From NCBI GenBank assembly GCA_028282465.1, contig JANQHX010000103.1, positions 1 through 41,403 of the forward strand: DNA of 41,403 nt, in the 5' to 3' direction. Within the stretch, counting starts at the first letter, position 1; the number at the start of each line of letters is the position of its first letter. The notes under the pieces are model-generated. The model was not told where the DNA came from and searched no databases. It saw only the letters and a list, made by a program, of their open reading frames with translations. The stretch is from Gynuella sp. (lineage in GTDB: Bacteria > Pseudomonadota > Gammaproteobacteria > Pseudomonadales > Natronospirillaceae). Positions 25,777-34,669 of this stretch are shown in pieces. Both the position numbers and the translations under genes were made by a program.

Positions 25777-27219
25777 TTAGCTTTGGTTTTTATTCACGAT
25801 TAACGACAGAACCATGTTGGCTTGATTGGCAAAAAGGCAGAAATCGTTAAAAACTTTTTCGTCTAGCTGCTTCGAGTCTACATCCCCATAAAGAACGCCC
25901 ACGGTTCGTCTATTGATTGATATGGGTGCCACAAAGCAATCCCCCTGAGGCAATATATTCCGAAGAGATCGGTACCTAAGTTTTTCAGTGTCTTCATTCT
26001 TGCCCAACCAAATCGGCTTCATGGTATTGATCGCAACACTAAATACGTCTTTGGCGAGATCCAACTCAACGACTGGCATTCTGAAACTACTTAACCATTC
26101 TTTAGTTCCTGAACCGGCTACATATCGGGCGTCTAGATGAGTTTTATGGGTATCAAAAAGAGCAATTGCCACTCGAGTGAGCCCAACACCCTTATGCAAC
26201 CCATTTAAAACGGTACTGAACACACGATTGATATCGGTTTTCTGTAAGGTCATATCAGATAGCTTACGCAATACACGCAGCTGGATTTCTGCTGGCGACT
26301 CTTCAGTTGGGGATTCAATCGACTGAATTTCTTCTGAGCTGGGGATCAAATGGCATACCTTGCTTGCCCCATAGAGTGAGGCAATGGAAGCCGCTTCATC
26401 AGCACCAGACAGAATTAACTCTTCAGACCGAGCTTGATCAAGCCCAGTATACCGAGACACTTCGATCACCAACTTGCGCATTTCTCTGGACTCCCAACCT
26501 AGGTGTACTGAGCGAGAGATTGCTTCGCCAATTAACACCGCAGCGTTTTTTCGGTTGGGTCGGTCTTGAGGGTCTAGACACTGAATTAGCAGCTTGCCTA
26601 GATCCCATTCTTTAGCTAGCTCTTTTGTAATGGTATTGAAGCCTACACCGATAACATCGCGACAGATTGAATTGATTTCATTAGGCTCTTCATGAATCCT
26701 TCTATCATATTCTTCCACCTGCTCACCACCACAGCCCAGAAATGCCATTTCACCCAAATGCATCAGCAATCCTGCAATGAAGGCCTCCTCTCTCGCATCG
26801 GGCTCAAGGTTAAATGCAATATTTTTAGCTTGAACCGCTGCGTGGAATGATCGGGCGATAAGCTCTAATAATCGGTGGCGTGTCACCTTGCCCAGAAGGC
26901 TATCAATAACCATCACGGATAGGCTGATGGCCTTTACTTCAGTAAACCCAATCAGCACCACGGCTTTGCTGATTGTGGTTATAGAATGAGCGGCGGGGTT
27001 GTATTGAACACTATTGGCAACTCGCAGAACCTGGGCGGTTAGGGCGCTGTCTTTCAAAATCACTTCTGCAAGCTGGTCAACATTTGATGAATTGTCATCC
27101 GTGAGACGGTTCAATTCTTGAAGCACGTTACCAAGAGCTGGCAGTTCTGTATTACTGATTCGTTTAACCCAGGCTTTGAGCCCTCTTATTTCTTTGTGCA
27201 AACTCAGCTCCCAACACAT
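25777..27219 (-). CDS. HDOD-domain protein with C-terminal GAF domain
   Basis: A 480-residue cytosolic signalling protein. Residues about 20-225 form an HDOD domain (LPALGNVLQELNRL, VILKDSALTAQVLRVANSVQ, then AVVLIGFTEVKAISLSVMVI and the DAREEAFIAGLLMHLGEMAF helix), a relative of HD phosphohydrolases that usually lacks catalytic metal ligands. Residues about 310-475 form a GAF-like domain (TDINRVFSTVLNGLHKGVGL, VAIALFDTHKTHLDARYVAG, CFVAPISINRRTVGVLYGDV). Such fusions take part in c-di-GMP or stress signalling, but the ligand and output are unknown. The gene lies 100 bases upstream of hemC on the same strand and divergent from the FAN1 gene. Its start at 27219 has only a weak ribosome binding site. 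Confidence 0.82.
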   Translation of the reverse strand: MCWELSLHKEIRGLKAWVKRISNTELPALGNVLQELNRLTDDNSSNVDQLAEVILKDSALTAQVLRVANSVQYNPAAHSITTISKAVVLIGFTEVKAISLSVMVIDSLLGKVTRHRLLELIARSFHAAVQAKNIAFNLEPDAREEAFIAGLLMHLGEMAFLGCGGEQVEEYDRRIHEEPNEINSICRDVIGVGFNTITKELAKEWDLGKLLIQCLDPQDRPNRKNAAVLIGEAISRSVHLGWESREMRKLVIEVSRYTGLDQARSEELILSGADEAASIASLYGASKVCHLIPSSEEIQSIESPTEESPAEIQLRVLRKLSDMTLQKTDINRVFSTVLNGLHKGVGLTRVAIALFDTHKTHLDARYVAGSGTKEWLSSFRMPVVELDLAKDVFSVAINTMKPIWLGKNEDTEKLRYRSLRNILPQGDCFVAPISINRRTVGVLYGDVDSKQLDEKVFNDFCLFANQANMVLSLIVNKNQS

Positions 27220-27353
27220 AGTCTTTCACTAATATTAGCAGTCTTCATCAAAACAATTGATTTTATGCCATGTTTTCTAGCTCTGATCCCGAAGATAAGC
27301 TGAGGTTAAAATCCATATAAAATAACTGGAGAGAAGACGGTAAACTAACGCCT

Positions 27354-29015
27354 ATGACTCGTGCCCTAGACTCTTATTATTACCTAACCAATTTTCAAAC
27401 ATTGCTGGCTTGGGTAAACCAGCATTATCAAGATTTACTCAGCGGTGAAGAACAAAGCTTTATTGAGACGTTTCTTAGCCTGGATAAAAACAGTCAATGT
27501 CTGTTTACTCGACTGATTAGCCGTAAGCACAATTTATTCAGAATCGGCAAGCTCAACTACCCCGAAATTTCGGATGTAAATTCTGCTGCAAAGACACTTG
27601 CAGATCTAAAATGGGCGACCGCCAACCCAAATCTCTCGATAGATGAAGTGTCCGAGTTGCTGACTAAGGCTGAATTAATCAAGCTATTTGTTGATCAAAT
27701 TCCTGAGATAAAACGGCTCAGCAAAGCTGAAACTATCGAGAGATTATCCATCTCGACTAATAAAGAGCACAGCTGGTCTCATTGGACAAAAAATAGTTTA
27801 GGTGAATTAATTGAAATTCAGGTAAGAGAAATAGTAGAAGTTATTATCCTCATATTTTTTGGTAATCCTTATCAGGACTTAACAGATTTTGTACTCGCCG
27901 ATCTTGGGCTCTTTGAATACGAAGATTATCAAATAGATGAGAACCTTAGGGTATTTAAGAATCGACAAGAGTTAGAGGATTATCGAGTCATCATTAAGTT
28001 GAGAGACAGGTTAAGTGAAGCTGCATCTATGACGAGTCTAACTGAAATCCTTCAGGAATTGCCAATAGAATCAAGCTCAATTGCGATAGAAAATCGTCGG
28101 CAGAAGCTGTGCAATCAACTTGCCTACGAATTTGAGAAACGCAAAAACTTTAATACCGCTTACTCACTTTATGAAGAGTCCGACGTACCACCTTCTAGAG
28201 AAAGACGTTGTAGAATTCTTGAAAAACAACATGAGTTCCAAAAGAGCTGGAAAATATTAGAGGAAATGCTGAATCAACCCGTTAATGAAAATGAACTACA
28301 GGTAGCGTTAAGAATTGTCCCCAGGCTATCAAAAAAAATAGGTGGAGATTTTAGAAAGCCTGATAAAGCTCAGTTAAAAGAATTCCATTTGAGCCTAAAT
28401 AAATTAACAGACGACGAAGGCTTTGAGCCCCGAGTAGAAGTCGCCGTTCTGAACCGACTAACCACTGAATCAAGCCCTTGCTTATACGTAGAAAACAAAC
28501 TCTTGAATGGATTGTTTGGCCTTTGGCTATGGCCAGAAATGTTTCGGTCGACTCAAGGCGCTTTCGCCAATCCCTTTCAGTCGGCCCCATTAGATATGTA
28601 CAAAACGAGCTTTGTTCAAAACAGGCCTGGTATTCAAGAATTATGGAAACTGCTTGATACCAAAAGTTATAAAGCCCATTTTATGAGTATATGGGCTAGC
28701 AAAAGGGGCAAAGCAAACCAGTTTGTAGATTGGCAAGTGATGTCAGAACCTATTTTAGACTTGGCTTTAAACTGCATTCCTGTTCATCACTTAAAAGCAA
28801 TTTTCAAGCGTATGCTCTTTGACCTGAAAAGCAATAGAAGTGGATTTCCTGACTTAATTCAGTTTTACCCAAGTTCAGATGCCAGCACAAAATACAAGAT
28901 GATTGAAGTAAAGGGGCCAGGAGATAAACTTCAGGATAACCAAATACGTTGGCTGGAGTATTTTACAGAACACCAAATTCCTGCTGAGGTTTGCTATGTC
29001 AGCTGGAGAGAGTAA
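27354..29015 (+). CDS. FAN1-type VRR-NUC nuclease
   Basis: A 553-residue DNA repair nuclease of the bacterial FAN1 kind. The VRR-NUC fold sits at the C-terminus (about 495-553), with the metal-binding set PD (P499-D500), E518-V-K520 and GPGDKL followed by Gln530: the catalytic PD-(D/E)xK pattern of the family. The N-terminal part has helical and SAP-like/TPR-like regions (EISDVNSAAKTLADL, FEKRKNFNTAYSLYEES, then RRCRILEKQHEFQKSWKILE). FAN1 proteins cut flapped and cross-linked DNA; bacterial versions are shown to unhook crosslinks in a few species. Its stop lies inside the next gene (20-base overlap), tying it to the helicase. No LexA-type box was seen upstream. Confidence 0.85.
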   Translation: MTRALDSYYYLTNFQTLLAWVNQHYQDLLSGEEQSFIETFLSLDKNSQCLFTRLISRKHNLFRIGKLNYPEISDVNSAAKTLADLKWATANPNLSIDEVSELLTKAELIKLFVDQIPEIKRLSKAETIERLSISTNKEHSWSHWTKNSLGELIEIQVREIVEVIILIFFGNPYQDLTDFVLADLGLFEYEDYQIDENLRVFKNRQELEDYRVIIKLRDRLSEAASMTSLTEILQELPIESSSIAIENRRQKLCNQLAYEFEKRKNFNTAYSLYEESDVPPSRERRCRILEKQHEFQKSWKILEEMLNQPVNENELQVALRIVPRLSKKIGGDFRKPDKAQLKEFHLSLNKLTDDEGFEPRVEVAVLNRLTTESSPCLYVENKLLNGLFGLWLWPEMFRSTQGAFANPFQSAPLDMYKTSFVQNRPGIQELWKLLDTKSYKAHFMSIWASKRGKANQFVDWQVMSEPILDLALNCIPVHHLKAIFKRMLFDLKSNRSGFPDLIQFYPSSDASTKYKMIEVKGPGDKLQDNQIRWLEYFTEHQIPAEVCYVSWRE

Positions 29016-31275
29016 TTGCATTTACAAAGTAGGTGTAAAAACACTCATAGAGTTTTCGGCTAAGTCTGGAAGTTTAGACAGACGATTTACGCCTGCACCC
29101 AGTGGGCAGGAGGGCATTGCCGGTCACCAACAAGTTGTTAAAAATCGGCCAAGTCATTTCGTCAGCGAATATTCTCTATCGTTACAATTCGAGAACTTAT
29201 TATTAAGGGGCAGAGTTGATGGGTTAGACCCTGAAGCCAATACCATAGAAGAAATAAAGACTTACCACGGCGAACTCGATTTACTCCCTGAAAACCACAA
29301 GTCTTTGCATTGGGCTCAAGTAAAACTTTATGGATGGATGTACTGCTTACAGGAGAACATAGAAAATATTAACCTCTCCGTCGTTTACTATCATATCAAT
29401 AGCCGTGTTGAAACCAAACAAACAAAAGCCTACTCGAGACAGCAACTTCAAGAATTTTGCGAGCCTTTACTAAAGAGATATATTCAGTGGCAACAAATTA
29501 TTCAGCAGAGGCAACTTAAGCTAAACCAATGGATAAGCGATCTGACATTTCCTTATCCTGAATTTAGAGATTCTCAAAGACTCATGGCTGAAGCTGTTTA
29601 CAAAAGTGCAGCTACAGGCAAAACGCTTTTGGTAGAAGCACCAACAGGGACAGGCAAAACCTTGGCAAGTTTGTTTCCCAGCATTAAAGCCATTTCGAAT
29701 ACTCCAGCGGATAAAATATTTTATTTAACATCGAAAACCACAGGTAAACATCTTGCTCTAGATACCCTCAAACTACTCAGCGAACCTAGCTCAGCAATCC
29801 GAATTCTAGAACTCACAGCGATTGAAAAAGCTTGTCATGAGCCGGAGCTATTTTGTCATGGAGAAAGCTGTCCACTGGCACGAGGTTTTTATACCAAGCT
29901 AGATCAAGCTCGACTAGACGCCTATGAACGCACGGTACTGGATAAGCAAGCCTTGGATGAACTGGCGTTAAAGCATCAGATCTGTCCATTTTATTTAAGT
30001 TTGGAAATGAGCAGATGGGTTGATGTAATAGTGGCAGACATTAATTACTATTTTGATGGCTCACCCCTGTTACTCAACCTAACCAAGCAGTTTGAGTGGA
30101 AACCTGTGTTACTCATTGATGAAAGCCACAATCTTATTGACAGAGGCTCAAGCATGTACAGCGCGGGCATTAACCGTGCTGATTTACTAGCAGCAAAACG
30201 AAGCTCGCCCCCAGCTTTAGCAAAGCCACTTAATAAAATTAATAAACTCTGGCTAGATTTACTTAAACATGAAGACTATAAAAATAAGAGTTTTTCGGTG
30301 CTGCCCGAACCACCTGAAAAACTATCACAGGCTTTCACCACATTCATCAACGCATACACTCAGTTTCTTCAGAAAAACCCACAGCACTCAGTGCAACATT
30401 CTGCAACTCAGCATTGGTTTTTTGCTGTAGTCAATTACTTAAACAAGCTCGACATGCTAGGGGATGATTACGCGGCTGACTTACTGACTGAACACCCACG
30501 TCAAGAAGAAATCACATTAAGAAATCTCATACCAGCAAGACTCTTAAAAGAAAGACTGGAGTCAGCCCACTGTGCTTGTTTTTTTTCTGCGACTTTACAA
30601 CCAGCGCATTATTATCAAACCATGCTAGGTATTGAAGATAACTCAGTTTGTATGGAGCTTCCTTCCCCCTTTGACACAGAACAGTTAGCAGTCAATTTCA
30701 GCAACCAGATTTCAACTAGATATAAAGATAGAAGCTCTGCTATTGCGCCAATGTCTGATGTGGTATTCAATCAGGTCACTAGTGCTCCAGGTAACTATTT
30801 GGCGTTTTTCTCAAGTTATGAGTTTCTTCATCAAGTACTAGAGAAGCTTTCACCACTACTCATTGAATCTGGATATCAGATAATTAACCAACAAAGAAAT
30901 ATGACTGAACAGAATCGTGCAGATTTTATAAACACCTTTAGAACTGAAAACAATGTCTTTGGTTTCGCAGTTCTTGGTGGAGTCTTTAGCGAGGGAATCG
31001 ATTTACCAGGCGATGCTCTAACTGGTACGTTCATCGCAACTTTGGGGCTACCTCAATTCAATCCGGTAAACGAGTTTAAAAAGCAATTCTTGCAAGAAAA
31101 GTTTGGGCAAGGATATCAGTTTACATATCTCTACCCGGGTATCCAAAAAGTTGTGCAAGCCGCAGGTAGAGTTATTCGCACCCAGTCAGATAAAGGTAGC
31201 GTATGGCTATTGGATGACCGCTTTAATCAACCAGAAGTGAAACGATTGTTACCGAGATGGTGGAATATTCATTGA
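28996..31275 (+). CDS. XPD/DinG-type Fe-S DNA helicase with N-terminal RecB-like nuclease domain
   Basis: A 759-residue fusion. Residues about 55-175 show the RecB/Cas4-type nuclease set: GRVDGLD with D75, E86-I-K88, then Q108-x3-Y112. From about 185 follows a superfamily 2 helicase: R-x2-Q motif (RDSQRLMAE), Walker A EAPTGTGKT (214-222), Fe-S cysteines C280, C287, C292 and C330, DESH at 375-378, and a motif VI ending QAAGRVIRT. Such helicases unwind DNA 5' to 3'. The gene overlaps the FAN1 gene by 20 bases and the convergent DUF1223 gene by 27 bases. The pair is seen in many proteobacteria and probably works on damaged DNA. ATG 28996 has AGG eight bases ahead. Confidence 0.85.
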   Translation: MSAGESNCIYKVGVKTLIEFSAKSGSLDRRFTPAPSGQEGIAGHQQVVKNRPSHFVSEYSLSLQFENLLLRGRVDGLDPEANTIEEIKTYHGELDLLPENHKSLHWAQVKLYGWMYCLQENIENINLSVVYYHINSRVETKQTKAYSRQQLQEFCEPLLKRYIQWQQIIQQRQLKLNQWISDLTFPYPEFRDSQRLMAEAVYKSAATGKTLLVEAPTGTGKTLASLFPSIKAISNTPADKIFYLTSKTTGKHLALDTLKLLSEPSSAIRILELTAIEKACHEPELFCHGESCPLARGFYTKLDQARLDAYERTVLDKQALDELALKHQICPFYLSLEMSRWVDVIVADINYYFDGSPLLLNLTKQFEWKPVLLIDESHNLIDRGSSMYSAGINRADLLAAKRSSPPALAKPLNKINKLWLDLLKHEDYKNKSFSVLPEPPEKLSQAFTTFINAYTQFLQKNPQHSVQHSATQHWFFAVVNYLNKLDMLGDDYAADLLTEHPRQEEITLRNLIPARLLKERLESAHCACFFSATLQPAHYYQTMLGIEDNSVCMELPSPFDTEQLAVNFSNQISTRYKDRSSAIAPMSDVVFNQVTSAPGNYLAFFSSYEFLHQVLEKLSPLLIESGYQIINQQRNMTEQNRADFINTFRTENNVFGFAVLGGVFSEGIDLPGDALTGTFIATLGLPQFNPVNEFKKQFLQEKFGQGYQFTYLYPGIQKVVQAAGRVIRTQSDKGSVWLLDDRFNQPEVKRLLPRWWNIH

Positions 31276-32025
31276 TTCATCAGGCAAAATTGTCGCAGCA
31301 GCTTGAAGAATTCTTAAGGAGTCAGGCTGAGTTACCCATACGGCAATAGCAGAATGGGTTTGACCAACCTGAGGAATGTTTGCAAGGGTTTTATTCCATT
31401 TTGATTGCTCTGGCTGAGCTCGTATATGGTCTAACACAACGTAATCATGCTCTAACCTTTTATTTCTGTTTTCACCTGCCGTCACCTGTGACGATAAGCC
31501 CATGCCTAAATATGCAATATTCAGCTCATAAGGCCCTTCAATATTTGGATGCCCTGAATATTCTACTGCTAGTTTTCCTTCAGTTAGGGCTGCGGTTAGA
31601 TTACCGGCGTTAATCGATGACTCCGGCACTTTTTTAACACCTCTAAACCATTGCTGCCATTCCTTACTATTGACCACTAATCCAGGAGTGTAGACCTGAC
31701 TGAGATAACCATCTCGAACCAGCTGGCGCTGCCTCATGCTGTATTTCGGATTAGCAAACCTATCTTCCCAGCCAATGTAGTCCCAATAATCAACATGAAA
31801 GGCCAACGGAATAATGTCTTTAAAAGGATCATCTGTGGTTGCGAAATTTGAAATAAATCGGTCGGCCCTAGGACAACTGTGGCAACCTTCGGAGGTATAA
31901 AGCTCAAGTACTGTTTTCTGTATAGGCCCGCTAGAAAACTCCACAGATTTAACACTGGGCTCATCTGCAACCACCAAACCAGACAAGGAAAACAAACAAA
32001 GCACAAATATTCTAAATATAAACAT
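31249..32025 (-). CDS. DUF1223 secreted thioredoxin-fold protein
   Basis: An exported protein of 258 residues with a signal peptide (FRIFVLCLFSLSGLVVA). It matches DUF1223: VLELYTSEGCHSCPRADRFI with a CxSC redox-like motif, PLAFHVDYWDYIGWEDRFAN, YSMRQRQLV and YTPGLVVNSKEWQQWF. The CHSC pair sits where thioredoxins hold their active site, so redox activity is plausible but unproven. It is convergent with the helicase and overlaps its last 27 bases, and is divergent from the FetB-like gene. Confidence 0.88.
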   Translation of the reverse strand: MFIFRIFVLCLFSLSGLVVADEPSVKSVEFSSGPIQKTVLELYTSEGCHSCPRADRFISNFATTDDPFKDIIPLAFHVDYWDYIGWEDRFANPKYSMRQRQLVRDGYLSQVYTPGLVVNSKEWQQWFRGVKKVPESSINAGNLTAALTEGKLAVEYSGHPNIEGPYELNIAYLGMGLSSQVTAGENRNKRLEHDYVVLDHIRAQPEQSKWNKTLANIPQVGQTHSAIAVWVTQPDSLRILQAAATILPDESMNIPPSR

Positions 32026-32103
32026 TATTACTACTCACTTGAGAATAGTTAGGTAAGATAAAAACTATTCCGTAAAGTTCCTTCAATTTCTGAGTCGCTA
32101 ACA

Positions 32104-32826
32104 ATGTCAGCTCCGTTAATTTCTTTTGCAAACCTTAGCTTTATTTTAATACCCGTTGTTATCGTGCTAGTTATCTTATTTGTTTGGTCTCTCAATCCTA
32201 GAAATGCCGTTTATGCGTTGGCAAGAATGTTGGGCCAACTATTAATGATTGGCTATATCCTCACTTATATTTTTACCACTCATAACTACCTGCTTATTCT
32301 TTTAGTACTTACGCTAATGATTACGGCCTCAAGCTGGATAGCACTAGGGCCGATAAAACAGCATAGACTTACACTGCTAAAGCCTGCACTACTTTCAACG
32401 TTCATTGGTAGCGCCACCACCCTGGCGATTGTTACACAATTAGTTATGGAACTTGATCCTTGGTATAACCCTCAGTTTATGATTCCAATGGCGGGCATGC
32501 TGTTCGCTAATTCCATGAACGCAATGAGTATTGCTGGAGAGCGTTTATATTCTGAATTTGGCCATGGTGAACATTACCAGACAGCCCGAAAAACAGCGTA
32601 TCAGGCGGCGTTGATTCCAAACATAAATTCTCTGTTTGCCGTGGGTTTGGTGTCTTTACCCGGCATGATGACTGGCCAAATTCTTTCTGGAGTTTCGCCA
32701 TTGATTGCTGTGAGATACCAAATACTAGTGATGTGTATGATTTTTGGGTCAGCGGGAATATCGGTATTCTGCTTTTTAATATTTGGACGAAAAGTATTTC
32801 AGCCGCATGGTTCTGCTACTGAATAA
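32104..32826 (+). CDS. fetB: FetB-type ABC transporter permease (UPF0014)
   Basis: A 240-residue protein with about seven membrane helices. The UPF0014 signature IPMAGMLFANSMNAMSIAGE is intact, and the helices after it carry ARKTAYQAALIPNINSL and SLPGMMTGQILSGVSPLIAV, both family-typical. In E. coli FetB works with the ATPase FetA in iron export. No fetA-like ATPase gene is next to it here, which is unusual; it might use an ATPase elsewhere. The start has a weak ribosome binding site. Confidence 0.85.
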   Translation: MSAPLISFANLSFILIPVVIVLVILFVWSLNPRNAVYALARMLGQLLMIGYILTYIFTTHNYLLILLVLTLMITASSWIALGPIKQHRLTLLKPALLSTFIGSATTLAIVTQLVMELDPWYNPQFMIPMAGMLFANSMNAMSIAGERLYSEFGHGEHYQTARKTAYQAALIPNINSLFAVGLVSLPGMMTGQILSGVSPLIAVRYQILVMCMIFGSAGISVFCFLIFGRKVFQPHGSATE

Positions 32827-32993
32827 ATGTATTAATTCAAAAATCTCTATAACAACACACTCATAGGAATTTACGAACCGTCTTGCAACTTTCTAAACAC
32901 TCGTCTCCATAGTTATATTCCTTGATGTAACCCAGTTGATTCAGACCAACATTAGATTACCCTAATATCATTAGTAGCCTTTAGGTTGATCCC

Positions 32994-33563
32994 ATGCGTA
33001 TTTCTGAAAAGCCGATTAAACAATACCCATTTTTTATTAGACCTTTCTTTTGGAAACAAAAACGCAAATACGGGCAAGTGCTCAAACCTGGGTTATTGTG
33101 GGGACGCAGCCCCTGGCTGTTTGCAACAGTTGCCATGCTGTACGGAGCTTTGGATAGAAAGAGCTCGCCATTGTCACCGGTTTTGAGATCTCTGGTTACC
33201 GTTCGCGTATCTCAAATAAATTGGTGCGAATTCTGTGTCGACATTAATTCCAACACACTTTTAACCAGAGCGGGCGCAGCTGAAAAAGTTGACGAACTAA
33301 AAGATTGGCAAACATCCAAGATCTACAGTGATGCTGAACGCCTAGCTCTCGAATACACCGACGCAGTGACCTACAGCGACCAGCAGGTGTCGGGCGAGTT
33401 AATGCAAAGACTCAAAAAAACATTCTCTGAGGATGACATAGTTGAACTCACTGGATTGATCGCTTTTCAAAACCTATCCAGTAAGTTCAACGCTGCTCTT
33501 GATGTCCCGGCGCAAGGATTTTGTCAGGTACCGCCTCCAGCAAATGCTTCTGATCAAACCTGA
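32994..33563 (+). CDS. Carboxymuconolactone decarboxylase / AhpD-like protein
   Basis: A 189-residue all-helical protein of the CMD/AhpD superfamily. Landmarks are LRSLVTVRVSQINWCEFCVD with CxxC (the AhpD-type redox pair), then LEYTDAVTYSDQQVSGELMQ and VELTGLIAFQNLSSKFNAAL. The pair of cysteines suggests peroxide-linked or other thiol chemistry, not muconolactone decarboxylation. It lies between the FetB gene and a convergent NAD(P)-binding protein. Confidence 0.85.
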   Translation: MRISEKPIKQYPFFIRPFFWKQKRKYGQVLKPGLLWGRSPWLFATVAMLYGALDRKSSPLSPVLRSLVTVRVSQINWCEFCVDINSNTLLTRAGAAEKVDELKDWQTSKIYSDAERLALEYTDAVTYSDQQVSGELMQRLKKTFSEDDIVELTGLIAFQNLSSKFNAALDVPAQGFCQVPPPANASDQT

Positions 33564-33570
33564 ACTTCTG

Positions 33571-34506
33571 CTAGATGAGTCCAGATGCTTTAAGTGCAGT
33601 TGATAGGTCAGTAATACGATAACGATCACCAATCTGTGCTTTTAACTTCGCATCATCCAAGAGCAGCGGCTGACGCCATAAATAACGCATTTTTAGGACT
33701 TCTTTAATCATGGGTGAGAACAGCGAGGCAATTTTAAGGGCCCACCACGGAAATGCTTTAACCCTGACTGTTTGAGAAGATTCTTTTTCAATGGATTCCG
33801 CCAACTGCTCAAAATTCATTTCATAGCCAGCAAAGTTATAAACGTTGTACGCCTCAAGTTCTTCAGCCTGAGAAAGCAAGGCAGCCGCGGCATTAGCTAA
33901 GTCTGGTAAATACGCCCAGCAGTGCAAAGTTTTTATTTCTGTTGGCGCATCCAACACAAATCCACTCTTACGCTTTTTAATTAACATACTCATCCAAGTT
34001 GAGGGGGCATCCGCTCCGATGAAATCCCCCGCCCTCATGATCAATACATTTGCACCCTGTTCACTGGCGCGCTTCAACCTTTTTTCCATAGCTAAACGGA
34101 TTTCACCCTTGTCTGTTGGCGGGTTCATGTCGTCTTTCTCATTAAATCTGAGTTTATCTTTTGGGTCATAGGCATAGACATTACCAGGAAAAACCAGTGT
34201 CGCTCGTTTTTGCTCGCACACCTGAACGGATGGCTCCAAAAATCGCAGAGCCTTGTCTGACCACTCATGATATTTCGGGTTGATGCCATAGACGAGAACA
34301 TCGCCGGCATTCACGTATTGGCTTAACACAGGCACAGAGGTTACATCCCCTTTTACCAAAGACACTTTGCCTGCAAGATCAGCGGCTGCATTTTGAGGGT
34401 TACGACAGATACCAACCACTTCAAACCCCTCTTTAACCAGTGCTCTGGCCATGTGGCTGCCGAAACCACCAGTAATACCTAATACAATGGCTTTTCTATT
34501 TTGCAT
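33571..34506 (-). CDS. NAD(P)-binding epimerase/NmrA-like protein
   Basis: A 311-residue Rossmann-fold protein. The nucleotide-binding loop is GITGGFGSHMARALVKEGFE at the N-terminus, followed by LVKGDVTS and a DVLVYGINPKYHEWSD segment; FPGNVYAYDP sits where SDR-like epimerases carry the catalytic Tyr region, but YxxxK is not clear, and it is followed by a long C-terminal domain. ATG 34506 with GAGGAG ahead is chosen over the upstream ATG. The substrate is unknown. It is convergent with the AhpD-like gene, with 7 bases between stops, and divergent from the MTHFR-like gene. Confidence 0.8.
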   Translation of the reverse strand: MQNRKAIVLGITGGFGSHMARALVKEGFEVVGICRNPQNAAADLAGKVSLVKGDVTSVPVLSQYVNAGDVLVYGINPKYHEWSDKALRFLEPSVQVCEQKRATLVFPGNVYAYDPKDKLRFNEKDDMNPPTDKGEIRLAMEKRLKRASEQGANVLIMRAGDFIGADAPSTWMSMLIKKRKSGFVLDAPTEIKTLHCWAYLPDLANAAAALLSQAEELEAYNVYNFAGYEMNFEQLAESIEKESSQTVRVKAFPWWALKIASLFSPMIKEVLKMRYLWRQPLLLDDAKLKAQIGDRYRITDLSTALKASGLI

Positions 34507-34669
34507 AATGATCTCCTCACTCAATGATTGGGTTGATAGGAGCATTATGATATTTTTATTCTGATACTAAATAGATGACTCCCTATCCCCATGATTCATA
34601 TTTGTATAGCAAGCATTATGAGCATTTGTGGCATTATTCCCACGCTGACCTAATTGAGAGACCTTAAAA

